From: Adineta ricciae
Taxonomy: Eukaryota; Rotifera; Eurotatoria; Adinetida; Adinetidae
Direction of reading: 5' to 3'
Length of the DNA: 64,000 nt
Assembly (NCBI GenBank): GCA_905250025.1
Contig: CAJNOJ010000001.1
Location: 620,001 to 684,000, forward strand
This document shows positions 1 through 9,510 of this stretch, in pieces. Every line of letters starts with the position of its first letter. Position 1 is the stretch's first letter. The translations under genes and the position numbers were made by a program. The notes below the pieces were generated by a model. That model did not search any database and was not told the origin of the DNA. It saw only the letters and a program-made list of their open reading frames with translations.

Positions 1-1
1 A

Positions 2-964
2 AACAAGAAGAAAACACTCTGTGGAAGTTGTGAAATTGAACTCGAACCCGACCATCCGGGAATACAATGTATTCAAGCTCATCATTATTGTGTCGAGTGT
101 TCAGCTCGAATCGTGAATTTATTTTTCTCTGAACCACAACATTATACGCCTTTACGTTGTGTTCAATGTCATGTAGAATTGATTCCTGAGGTCTTCGAAC
201 GTCAATTAACACCAGAACAACTTGAATTCTACCTTCAACATATGCTCGTGCTACTTTGGGCGAAGGAAGTTGTCGGAGAAGATGAACGTTTGGACAGATG
301 CCCATTTTGCAATTATGCTGTTGTTCGAAAAATCGATGATGTAAAATTTATTGATTGTCGTCATTCTGAATGTGGAACTTTTTCATGCTTAGTCTGCCGC
401 AAAGCTTGTCCTAGATATACCAGTCCATATCTAACCGATGAGCAGTTTGCCGAACTCGATCATCACTTCAAATGTAGCAGATTGCATGATAATAAACAAG
501 AATTCGAACGATATTTAGAAGCAGGTCAGAAAGTTCCATGTCCTAATTGTGGCCTTGCTGGAATGAAAGATGATTCGTGTACGCATATGACTTGTCCGCA
601 ATGTTCACAATTGTGGTGTTATTTCTGTGGAAAAAAAGTTGAAGATTGTGATAAAGCAAGGAATGGAACGAATGGGATCTACGATCACAATCTACGATGG
701 GAAACGAATCTTCAACGTTGTCCGATGTACCTCATTCAATTGAATGATGTTGATAAGCGTTGGGAAGTTGATGAAGATCAATGCTTAGCTTTGTTTCATC
801 GTCTTCGTTTGTTACGATTACTACGCGAAGCATTTGAGAAAATTGGCAGAGAAGATATTGATGAACTCGATAGGCATTTCAATATCGTTAGCACATGTGG
901 TTTTACAATCGATGAGATTCTTCATGAAGATTTGACATTAATCCGCAATCGACCTGCTCAGTGA
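2..964 (+). CDS. RBR-type E3 ubiquitin ligase, 3' part (5' end outside window)
   Basis: The frame is open from the left edge of the window (first full codon at base 2) to TGA at 962-964, so at least 320 residues are present and the N-terminus is missing. Cysteine/histidine pairs appear in the order RING1 (C-x2-C ... HHYC-x2-C), IBR and RING2. The second half contains CPNC, then HMTCPQCSQLWCYFCGKK, the typical RING2/Rcat pattern in which a cysteine takes ubiquitin as a thioester before passing it to a substrate. The C-terminal ~90 residues are charged and helical, with no family I recognise. The family acts in the cytosol with an E2 enzyme; the substrate cannot be read from sequence. A polyadenylation signal AATAAA lies at 977-982, just past the stop. 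The visible part has no intron. Which RBR subfamily it belongs to is not clear. Confidence 0.85.
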   Translation, partial: NKKKTLCGSCEIELEPDHPGIQCIQAHHYCVECSARIVNLFFSEPQHYTPLRCVQCHVELIPEVFERQLTPEQLEFYLQHMLVLLWAKEVVGEDERLDRCPFCNYAVVRKIDDVKFIDCRHSECGTFSCLVCRKACPRYTSPYLTDEQFAELDHHFKCSRLHDNKQEFERYLEAGQKVPCPNCGLAGMKDDSCTHMTCPQCSQLWCYFCGKKVEDCDKARNGTNGIYDHNLRWETNLQRCPMYLIQLNDVDKRWEVDEDQCLALFHRLRLLRLLREAFEKIGREDIDELDRHFNIVSTCGFTIDEILHEDLTLIRNRPAQ

Positions 965-1549
965 GAATCGTCTTCAAATAAACGCAGTGTTAACCAATGA
1001 AAATAATCTTGCTCCATTTACTACACATTGGAACAAAGTTTTTTTTTGTATTTATTCAAGATTTTACTATCGAAATTGTCAGAGAATGTCTCATGAAAAT
1101 CACAGAATTAACTTACAATAAGCCAATAAAAATATTTTATCGATTTATCTCTGTACACGTTGTTGATTATAGCAGCTATAATCACGAAAAAGATGATTAA
1201 TATTTATAGTTGTTGTTGTTGTTATTGTCGCTATTACTATTCCTTCGTTCTATCTATTCTGTATTTTTCCCGTTTTGTTTTGAGGATAAACTCGGGCTGT
1301 CTATTTATCTTTCAGTAATAGTTGGATGTTTTTGTATGTGTGATACGATGATTTTTTTCCTTCTCCTTTCTACACGAGTATGGTTTCAGGAGAAAGAAAA
1401 AGCAAAAAAAAAGTGTCATGATGAATCTCGCATCATACAGCATTTCGTTGAAAGAAAAAAAAGGAGAAAACAACGCCGACCTTGTAACATCGTCCGACAA
1501 GAAGTTTGTTTTTTCTTATTAAAGATTTTCTAAAGCACAAACTATCTAC
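965..1549. other. Intergenic, 3' UTR and promoter space
   Basis: Holds the AATAAA of the RBR gene (977-982) and a short TTG-rich stretch near 1210-1225. The open frames here are AT-rich, lack similarity and overlap each other, so I see no gene. Confidence 0.6.
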
Positions 1550-2031
1550 ATGGCACTTCAATTAACTTTATCATGTGATTTGGACAAATCACAAACTGGT
1601 CCTACTCTCATTCATTCGACTGGAGTACAACACTACAAGATCCCACCAGAAGTGGTATGCTTTTAATTAGAAAATAAAACAAGAAGGAATTTATACTAGC
1701 GTAGATTCAAATTTTGCAACAAAATCTTTCTAACGATCGATTATCGGATGATTCCGAAGGCGTCCTTTGTCAAGACAATCCTCAACGTGTTCTTGGTGTT
1801 CTCCGAAGCAATGGATTTACTTTGCAAAAACAAACTACGGATACCAATAAAGCATTGTGGACATTAGTACAAGGTGGCGGTAGCGGCGGCCATCCTGCTC
1901 CTCCACCTCCAACTGACGAAAACAATGCTGATACTGGAGCAGAAGATCAAGGTGAAAATAATGAAGAAGGAGGCGAAGGGGAAGGGGAAGGAGAAGGAGA
2001 AGGAGAAGAAGAAGGGGAAGGTGAAGAATAA
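1550..2031 (+). CDS. GFRP-like (GTP cyclohydrolase I feedback regulator-like) protein with Gly/Glu tail
   Basis: Two exons, 1550-1654 and 1705-2031, separated by a 50-bp GT..AG intron, give 143 residues. Residues 1-92 resemble GCHFR/GFRP: a short beta-strand N-terminus, a GPT triplet at residues 17-19, then a segment of the type NPQRVLGVLRSNGF followed by a strand ending in ALWTLV. This parallels the DPPR-x-VL-x-KL-x-x-x-GF ... LVWCL region of the roughly 84-residue animal protein. GFRP binds GTP cyclohydrolase I and makes it sensitive to tetrahydrobiopterin and phenylalanine. The odd part is the tail of about 50 residues: a Gly/Pro linker and then an almost pure Gly-Glu run. Start chosen at the first ATG giving the full domain. 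AATAAA lies at 2182-2187. Similarity is by eye; another small beta-alpha protein is possible. Confidence 0.5.
1972..2028. repeat. GAAGGG/GAAGGA purine simple repeat inside coding sequence
   Basis: A run of GGNGAA-type hexamers encodes the Gly-Glu tail of the GFRP-like protein. Its length is likely to vary by replication slippage, and since the unit is a multiple of three the frame would survive. Confidence 0.8.
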
Positions 2032-2218
2032 TATTAATCATGAATTACAAAAAAAACTCATTCATTCAAAGTCTTCTATTCATTTTCTAAGTACACTTGA
2101 TGGTGTGTTCGATGAAAACCTTTTATATATTAATTTTATTATTCGTAGTCTAACGCTTTTTCTTTGCATTATAATCATATCAATAAAAACAACGGCGTAC
2201 TAAAAAAGTGTTGTTGTT

Positions 2219-3355
2219 TTACGATGAATTTTCGGTTGATTCTATTGTTCTGTTTTTCATTTTCTCGACATCCTTTTCCATAATTTCGACACCTTTACCA
2301 AGAAAATTTTCCGGTCCAACTTCTTCGATTTTGAAGCCATGACTTCGATATTTTGGACCTGGCTTGTGGTCATTCGACGAAAATAATTGATTCCACCACG
2401 TTTCTTTCACATACCACGGCTCAAAAACATATTTTGTTCGTTGATATCTTCCATACTCATTCAAAGGACATGACGATGGACCCTGACCGAAATCAGACGG
2501 ATAAATACGTGGCAGCATACAGTGTCGTAAAAGCAAAGCTCGAATATTCATGACAAGATTTATAAAGTATTTCATCCGGTCAGGTGCTTGTTCGAAACCC
2601 ATTGCCAAGCGAAGTCGCTCGTCAACGAAGGATAAATATGCTTTGCGAACGATACGACTCATAGATTTTGGAAATAGTAAAATCATTAGTTGTAATGTTG
2701 CTTCTCCACATATTTGATTATCTTTTGAAAAGATCATATGCTTTTCTTCATAACTATTTGTCCAATTTTCTAATTCTATCAAAGTTGATGGGATACTTGT
2801 GATACCCATCCGTATTCCAATTTCTTTATAGTAAACGAATCGAGCTTCTTCTTCAATGGGAACTAAGGACCGCCATTCGTATTTTTTAATCCATCGAATG
2901 GGTTCTAGTATGAATAAACTCAATGTGTACAGCATATCATCGTTACTTATACGATTGCCGTATAAACCATGTAAATAATTCATACGTGCTAAACCCATCC
3001 GACCCCGATCAGAGTCAAGTTCATGATAAAAAAATTCACCAAGTATCACTCCAGTATCTTCAGCCCGGCGACCAGCTGTATCCAAGTGAACCAATTGATT
3101 CGTTTGAGCAAGTAAACGAGCAATGGTAGGAATACCATAGGTGCGAAAGAGGGCGAACGAAAGAGCTGTCGTTATTGTATATGGCATTTCAAATATACTA
3201 CTTTGAACAACGATATCTTGTGCTGTTCGGTAATCAAGTTGAACATGTTCGTATTTCGATAGGATAGATTTCAAACGACGAAAGCGGAAGTAACGACACA
3301 AATATAAGTATATCGAGAAAAATATGATAAAGCAAGTAAAAGTTGAAAGTGTCAT
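2219..3355 (-). CDS. ER-bound oxygenase mpaB / rubber-oxygenase (DUF2236) family protein
   Basis: Single exon, 378 residues from the first in-frame ATG at 3355; the frame is open up to 3424 but has no earlier ATG. A hydrophobic segment at about residues 5-22 looks like a membrane anchor. The middle carries the signature of fungal mpaB-type proteins: ARMNYLHGLYG, then RISNDDMLYTLSLF, then EPIRWI and YEWR. The histidine in LHGLYG is a candidate heme ligand by analogy with latex-clearing protein. In mycophenolic acid synthesis mpaB acts at the ER and cleaves a farnesyl chain; the substrate here is unknown. This family is common in fungi and bacteria and rare in animals, so horizontal acquisition is likely (inference), helped by the lack of introns. 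It converges with the GFRP-like gene 188 bp away. No frameshift or stop is seen. Confidence 0.8.
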   Translation of the reverse strand: MTLSTFTCFIIFFSIYLYLCRYFRFRRLKSILSKYEHVQLDYRTAQDIVVQSSIFEMPYTITTALSFALFRTYGIPTIARLLAQTNQLVHLDTAGRRAEDTGVILGEFFYHELDSDRGRMGLARMNYLHGLYGNRISNDDMLYTLSLFILEPIRWIKKYEWRSLVPIEEEARFVYYKEIGIRMGITSIPSTLIELENWTNSYEEKHMIFSKDNQICGEATLQLMILLFPKSMSRIVRKAYLSFVDERLRLAMGFEQAPDRMKYFINLVMNIRALLLRHCMLPRIYPSDFGQGPSSCPLNEYGRYQRTKYVFEPWYVKETWWNQLFSSNDHKPGPKYRSHGFKIEEVGPENFLGKGVEIMEKDVEKMKNRTIESTENSS

Positions 3356-4565
3356 ATTTTCTATGTATCGCCAATAGACAGAGTCACAGGTATTTGTACT
3401 TTGATTTTCAACTACAACATGCACTCAATGTGCAATGTGCAGACAGAACGAGCGTTCTTTGCGACGGTCGAAATTTATTTCTACTGAAACGAAGAGAACG
3501 GTATTGATGAGAGCCTATTTGATTATATTTGAAAGTAAAGGTAAATATTATTGGTATATTAATACGCCGTCCATAGGGGACGTACTCATCATTACAACGC
3601 AATTAAACAGGTACTCGCTTCTTTTAGCACAAATAGTCACCCGTTGCGTATGCATCGGCGGGCCGGCAAAAAAATTTCAGGGGAGGCAATAAAAAATTTT
3701 TCAGTTATTATTACCACAGATATTCGTTTTTTCTGTGGCGAAAAAAATTTACTGCCCTTTCAAAAATTTTTCAGGGGGGGGGGGGGCAATTCCCCCCCTC
3801 GCCCCCCTCTGGCCCGCCGATGTGCGTATGAATACGGTCATTTCCAATAATGCAACCGTCTCTGGTTCGGTGTATTGATGAATAATACCGACTTATTTCA
3901 AAGTTCGGTTCCTGAATTTGATAAAACTTTATCTTTTTACAAATGTGTTGGTTTCTGTTGATATGATAACATCAACTATTATTCTTGAAGAATATACGTT
4001 TTTTAATTACTTTCATTCTGTCAATATGAACGAAAATATTTATCTTTATTTGATTGTAACAACAAATAAGACAGAAAAACAGTAATTTTCTCTCTCTCTA
4101 AGCTACTGCATTATTCCATTCTATCCGTTTCTCTCCTTTTCTCATCTCACCACCACATTCTCAAGCACATTGACGAAGAGAAAAACGGTACATCCGCATG
4201 AGTTATACAACACCCCAATTCGACGTCAATCGGTAGTGGAAAAACGACGCCCACTGATTCTCTTTTCTATATACAGCAATATCCTCTAGGAGGAAATATT
4301 TTTTCTTCGTGTATGTTGGCGTATCTGTCTACTCTGTGTGTATGGTAGAAAAATGTCCATATAGAATAAAAGATCAGAAAAGGTTCTTTCTTTCTTTGTA
4401 AGACGAGTGGTTGATTCTTCTGTTTTTGTGATTCCTTGCTGTTATTACTACTATCATCTTAGTCTTTACCATCACATATATATCGTTTACTCGACAAGAG
4501 AAATTTCTGTCCATGATTCGAAAACTCGTTGAACTCAATTTTGAATGCAATTAACTACAGTCTTC
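3356..4565. other. Divergent promoter region with an inserted MITE
   Basis: Lies between the mpaB-type gene (minus) and the ankyrin gene (plus). It contains the MITE at 3653-3822. The rest, about 3830-4544, is AT-rich with a CT-rich patch near 4088-4145 and shows no coding exon. Confidence 0.6.
3653..3822. mobile_element. 170-bp MITE, hAT-like, with intact 8-bp target site duplication
   Basis: Perfect 12-bp terminal inverted repeats CATCGGCGGGCC (3653-3664) and GGCCCGCCGATG (3811-3822) are flanked by the direct repeat TGCGTATG at 3645-3652 and 3823-3830. An 8-bp duplication is typical of hAT (and P) transposases. The interior has no ORF but contains a central palindrome CCACAGA..TCTGTGG (3714-3720 and 3732-3738). 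Near each end is a related motif, AATTTTTCAGGGG or similar, running into GGCAAT, and there is a 13-G run at about 3774-3786. It is GC-rich at its ends, unlike its surroundings. Identical duplications imply a recent insertion. The superfamily call rests only on duplication length and the CA start of the ends. Confidence 0.8.
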
Positions 4566-6145
4566 ATGAGTGACGAGCCTGTAATACCTGAAATAAATCA
4601 TCAAAATGTAGACGATGATGAAGAAAATAATGGTAAAAATCAAACAGAAGAAACTGATAAGAATCAACGTTTACTAACAGCTTCACCGTCAAAGACTAGC
4701 AAATCAATTCCTCGTTCGCCATCGCCATCGCCTCGTCCAACAACAGCTGGCCCACCCGATCGTGCCTTAAATCAAAAATTTCATGTTGCTGCGTTGACCG
4801 GAAATCTAGATGTGTTACAAGAACTAGTAACCAAAGCCCGTATACCAATCGATTGTCGTGATAGAGAAAACTCAACTGCTTTATTATTGTCATGCGCGCG
4901 TGGACACTATTCATGTGCGGAATATCTATTAGCCAATGGAGCTGATCCCAATGCTCGACGTCTGACAGGTGCATCGCCACTATACTTTGCTTCTTCGTAT
5001 CATCACACACGTATTGTTGAACTTCTACTAAACAAACACAAAGCGGTTGTGGATTTATCAACATTCGACGGTTCAGCTCCCTTACACGTTGCTTGTGAAA
5101 ATGGCTTTGCTGATATTGTTCAGCTCTTAATAAGTGCACAAGCGAATGTAAATGCAAAAATGAACGACGGAACAACGGCGGTTATGTTAGCATGCCAAAA
5201 CGGACATTTGCCTGTTGTACAACTGCTCGTGTCAACAGGTCAATGCGATTTAAATTTAAAACGTTTGGATAGTGTTACGCCATTGCTTCTTGTTGTTCAA
5301 AATGGCCACGAAGCTATCTTCGATTATCTCCTTGCCAATGTAGACAATATCAAAGAAACAATTGACTTTCCCCGCGAAGATGGTGCAAGTCCGATATTCA
5401 AAGCGTGTCAAAAAGGATACGAATCATTGGTTAATAAACTGCTCAAATTTAAACCAAACCTTGGTTTATTAAAAAATGGAGAATCGGTGCGTAAAAACAA
5501 TTCTCAGTCCACATTTATCTCATACGAACTAAAACATCTCCGCTTCAGTTAGACTGATTGATACATCCTTGCACTGATTGGATGTCTATCTATAGACGAA
5601 ATGTCAGACAATACAGATAATATAGATGCACTCTAAAACTACTAGTTAACATCTCATAGACACATTTCATACTGATTCAAAGCTATAGATTCATCGTTCG
5701 ATTTTAATTCTAGTGCTTACATGCTGCAACCATGTTCAATCACGCATTGATTGTTCGTAGTCTTCTTGATAATGGCGCGAATCCGCTGCTGAATAACTGG
5801 GAAGGTATGACAGCTGTCGATTTGGCTAAAGAAGCTCAAATCAAAGATATTCTGGAACTTCTAATGAAAGCATTAGCACCCAAGATGACCGAACATGGTC
5901 GACAATATCTGTTACACAAGAGTACGCGACGAAGTGATGCTGACTTCGATTTAGATTTAGTTGAACACGAAGAACGTGACGAATGGAAATTGTACAAGAG
6001 TTTGAAGTCTGCTGCTGAATTAGAACGTTTAGAAGAAGAAATTGAGCATATACCAGTGCTTCCAGACCTACCAGCTGGCAAAGGAAAGGGCGGTGCGAAA
6101 CCCCACCGGCCACATCGTTATCACTCGGCACCACAAAAGAATTGA
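4566..6145 (+). CDS. Ankyrin-repeat protein
   Basis: Two exons, 4545/4566-5486 and 5714-6145, joined in phase 0 across a 227-bp intron. I favour ATG 4566 (MSDEPV..., good context); an in-frame ATG at 4545 would add seven residues. The protein has about 450 residues. An acidic then Ser/Pro-rich N-terminus of roughly 75 residues is followed by six to seven ankyrin repeats (motifs such as STALLLSCARGHYSCAEYLL, SAPLHVACENGFADIVQLL and TTAVMLACQNGHLPVVQLL). The intron splits the repeat that resumes as SCLHAATMFNHALIVRSLL. After the last repeat comes a charged helix (about residues 360-430) and a Gly/Lys- and Pro/His-rich tail. Ankyrin repeats bind other proteins; no catalytic domain is present, and no known family was recognised. 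Large antisense frames inside the exon are shadows. Confidence 0.88.
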
Positions 6146-6864
6146 AATTTTTCTTGACATTTCAAATCAATCGAACACCTCGTTTTAGGATAGAACTCTA
6201 TTGCGAATCTCACCAAGTAGCTCTACAAATGATAATGATCATGGTGATCAAGTGAACAAAACAAAAACAGAGAAAAGCAACAAGTGTTCCATGTTTTTCA
6301 ACTCCTGTACTTGTTCAATTAGAGAAAATGAAATCTTTTTTTTTTTCAATTCGCTTATTTATTGTATCAAAAAACCTTGCAATGATAAGGCCATTTTCAT
6401 TTCATTATTAAAAGAAAAACTTCTTTGGAGATTTTTGTATTCAAATGAATAATACACTTGCAATGATGAGCTCCATTGTGTTGATTCTTCTCTGACTTAA
6501 TGAGTCAAACTGAAGTCGCAACACTGGTTGTGACACTCTCGTCTGATATATGATCAATTTAATGAAGTACAAACTTCTTCTTCATCAATAATAGTATATG
6601 TGACAGGATAAAATTCATCAAATGAATGCATTGAGACACAAATGCACTTTGAGCGAGGTTCGATGATTCGCATCATATTTTGATTGGCTGTTCTTGATCA
6701 GCCAATGACGAGTGACATATACCTATGTGTGTATGTGTGTTTATTTTATTTATTCTCGTCGTCTCGTTTTCAATGATTTTCGGAAAGTTATTTAGACACA
6801 TGAATCTCATTGCCGTTTGTTTCAGATAGTTTCTGTCCATCATACAGAAAAATAGTTAATCAAA
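6146..6864. other. Intergenic: ankyrin 3' UTR and eL34 promoter
   Basis: No coding exon seen. The second half holds the opposed CCAAT pair described at 6681-6708 and a TG-rich tract near 6724-6740. A CAG at about 6824-6826 could be a 5' UTR splice acceptor for eL34. Confidence 0.55.
6681..6708. promoter_or_regulatory. Opposed CCAAT boxes upstream of eL34
   Basis: TGATTGGCTG (6681-6690) and CAGCCAATGA (6699-6708) form an inverted pair of CCAAT boxes with an 8-bp perfect arm (ATTGGCTG/CAGCCAAT). They lie about 160-185 bp before the eL34 start codon, a usual place for NF-Y-type sites. The function is inference. Confidence 0.45.
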
Positions 6865-7422
6865 ATGGTCCAACGATTAACCTATCGTCGTCGTTTATCG
6901 TACAACACCAAGTCCAATCGGGTTAAAGTGTATGTCGAAATTCTCCTATAAGTACTGTTGGAAAAGCTCGTTTTGTATTTAGTGTTAAGACACCCGGAGG
7001 TAAATTGACGTTTCAATACGTTAAAAAGCGTGGAGCAGTGCCCAAATGTGGTGATTGTAAAGTTGAATTACCAGGAGTAAGCTTTCCTCGATTGCACGCT
7101 TTCCATGAGAATAAATTGATTTACAATCTTGATGTGTTCTAGATCAAGGCATCTCGACCAAAAGAACGTATGAGTATGACCAAACGATTGAAAACAGTAT
7201 CACGTACTTATGGAGGTTCACGATGTGCCAAATGTGTACGACTTCGGTAGGAAACACGAGTGATCGTGGAAGTCACTTTTCTTTTCTTGTTCTAGTATTG
7301 TTCGTGCCTTCCTTATTGAAGAACAACGTATTGTTGCTATGGTCATGAAATCGAAGAAAACAACCAGTACCACAGACGCTACACCAGCAGCACCACAAGC
7401 AATTGGTCAAAAATCGAAATAG
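6865..7422 (+). CDS. RPL34: 60S ribosomal protein eL34
   Basis: Four exons, 6865-6929, 6983-7076, 7143-7246 and 7296-7422, total 390 nt and 129 residues. The N-terminus MVQRLTYRRRLSYNT is essentially invariant among animals. It is followed by VKTPGGKL, RTYGGSRCAKC and AFLIEEQRIV, all at their expected positions; the CGDC and CAKC cysteine pairs are the family's zinc-type positions. The splice choices (GTATGT donor with phase 2, then phase 0, then phase 2) reproduce the exact spacing of other animal eL34 proteins. Introns are 53, 66 and 49 bp. The C-terminal ~25 residues are Ala/Thr/Lys-rich and variable as usual. It belongs to the large ribosomal subunit. AATAAA lies at 7493-7498. Each exon is too short to show as a long frame, so a simple ORF scan would miss this gene. 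Confidence 0.97.
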
Positions 7423-8281
7423 AAGAAAGATGTTTTTGATTTGTTGTTTCTCTCATTCGTAAACAACTGCATATTTGAGAGATTTAAGAAAAAATAAAGA
7501 AAAGAAACTAACCGATAGATATTCTTTATGTCACCTTCTATCACAAAGAAGAATACTCACAATACACTGAAGCACAATTCATGCTGATCTATGACAGGGA
7601 ACGATAATCTACAGCATATGTAAACATTACGATCATCAGACCCTCATTTCTATACTCTCTCTTATCCATTGTAAAAAAAGTAGATGATTTCATTGTTCAA
7701 ATATCGATTTTAACAATACCAAGCTTAATATGTATTTATGCAGGAAGACTCTATTGACAGAGATTTACTTAGTACAAACACAATGAGAATATTTTCATAA
7801 GTACGGTGTTAAATCAACATGTTGATATATCGTTAAGTTAAGTTTGTTGAACCACACACATCTGGTGTGAATTGACAAAGGATTTCAACAGTTTCTGTGT
7901 GCATTGCCTGTAGGATTACAAAAATTCTTGTCAGATATTTTTTGATTATCACGATAGTTTTCTTTTTAAATTCTTGTTCGAAATTAGCGAGAGAATAGAG
8001 CGTTAAAATACAGAGGGCGAGAGAACCGATGAAAATTACGAGTAACAATAGAATAACGTCATGTTAACAAGACGATGAAAATGAACCAGGAAGAAATAAT
8101 AACAATAAATATATGTATATATTGTGTGTTGTTAGCTACATTTGATTTCACAACAGTCGAAAAAAAAAAGAAGTAAAGGAAAAAAAGACAAACATTTCAT
8201 CATATACTTTTATGCTGATAGATCAAATGAAAAATACATATGGAATAAATGTCAAGCTTGCTTTTCGAGAATTCAGAGACC
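7423..8281. other. Intergenic between convergent eL34 and Flower genes
   Basis: Contains the eL34 polyadenylation signal and presumably the Flower 3' UTR. A 71-codon frame on the minus strand (7833-8048) is hydrophobic but lacks an ATG and is not accepted as a gene. Confidence 0.55.
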
Positions 8282-9100
8282 TTAATTGAATCTAAAACCT
8301 TTATCATTGGCTGCAGCAACTGGTGGCCCGTCAGGTATGGGTTGTGCACCGGCGCGACTTGACATTTCTTCTTTTGTTGCTCTACAAGATAAACAAATCA
8401 AGTGAAATCTGTGAAAACATATGACTTGAATTACTTTTTGCCAACGGTTAACATGAATTGAATGGCTCCATTCACGAGTAAACAAATGAAACCCAATACG
8501 ATACTTATCGATTGACATAGAACAAGTGGAATAAGAGGTGGCCTAAATTCAATCGAGTGAAATTCAATTCTTCATCTCTGACAAAGCAAAGTGTTCGAAC
8601 AAGAGACTTACAATGAATAGAGCATTGCTTTTTGCCATGCTGGACGAGTCTCGGAAAATTTCGCCACTGGTTGAGTGTACGAAACGAATTGACAGCAAAT
8701 GGGTACTTCGAACATGATCATTGAAAAGCCGAGAAAACTAAAAGACATTTTAACTACAATTTATCGTCAGACAAAAGATATTAATGTACATCATTATAAT
8801 GCCAGCTGCGATACATGAAAGCGAGACACTAAGTGCACCAAAGACACCACATATCATTGCAACTAAGAGAACAGAAGGAGAAAAACAAACGAAGTATTTC
8901 AAAAACATCCTAGTCAGTTCTTTCGAAAGCTTACGAATGCCAGTGACAACGGCAACAATTCGAATGAGCCAACGAAACCAAAATGTCGTTCCTTCTTGTT
9001 GCGGCTGCTGGTTATCAATGTCCACTGCGGTTTGAAATGCATTCATAGCTCCTCCAGCAAACTTTGCTGTTTGTGCTGCTTGATTTGCGTTGAAATTCAT
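8282..9100 (-). CDS. CACFD1: Calcium channel Flower homolog
   Basis: Five exons on the minus strand: 8935-9100, 8790-8862, 8612-8737, 8435-8542 and 8282-8381. They total 573 nt and 190 residues, close to the usual 170-200. The phases (1, 2, 2, 2) all agree. Four hydrophobic segments are visible: residues about 46-68, a second ending SLSCIAAGIIM, one with LPPLIPLVL, and one with FICLLVNGAIQFML. The family hallmarks are the segment SLSCIAAGIIMIFLGFSMIM followed by EVPICC, the PP turn before the third hydrophobic region, and the GKKAT-EEM start of the cytosolic tail. Flower is a synaptic-vesicle and plasma-membrane protein linked to calcium entry, endocytosis and cell fitness signalling. The N-terminal ~35 residues are Asn/Gln/Ala-rich and rotifer-specific. 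Introns are 52-72 bp. It is divergent from CLCC1 across 410 bp. Confidence 0.92.
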
Positions 9101-9510
9101 ATTTAATTCACAATCCAAACTAAAGTAAATCATGAGTCATGTTTGTTCGGTTATTAAGATCTGCCTTCTTACTTTTAAAGATAGTTGACAACAGATATCT
9201 AATGTTTTTTCACAACTTGATATTCACGTGTATGTGTTTGCGTATGTGTTTGATACGATGTAAACGAGAAGGAGAATGAATAAATAATAATGGAGCTAAC
9301 CGTGTTTCGTTTGTGTGATGACTAGTCATGAAAAGAGTGCGCCACAAGCGATGCACATTGCGCCTCGATTGTAGTGCATGACAGTAAGACTATTCTTATA
9401 GAAGATTCTCTCATTGGATAGCGTGGCAGGAATTTTACCAAACAGCACGATTTCATCTAAATATCTTCTTGGTTCCAGATAAAATCTCTATTTCACATTT
9501 ACAGACGAAA
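9101..9510. promoter_or_regulatory. Shared divergent promoter region of Flower and CLCC1
   Basis: A 410-bp space between two start codons that point away from each other, with a TG-rich stretch near 9228-9260. No further gene is seen, and no single core element can be named. Confidence 0.5.

Noticed and set aside
1835-2041. Leu-rich minus-strand frame opposite the Gly/Glu repeat
   Set aside because: Complement of the purine repeat (CTT/CCC), a shadow.
4696-5175. 159-codon minus-strand frame inside the ankyrin exon
   Set aside because: Antisense shadow of a well-supported ankyrin reading; its translation is Leu/His/Gln-rich without similarity.
7833-8048. Hydrophobic 71-codon minus-strand frame between eL34 and Flower
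   Set aside because: No ATG (starts at a TTG after a stop), no splice partner found and no similarity.
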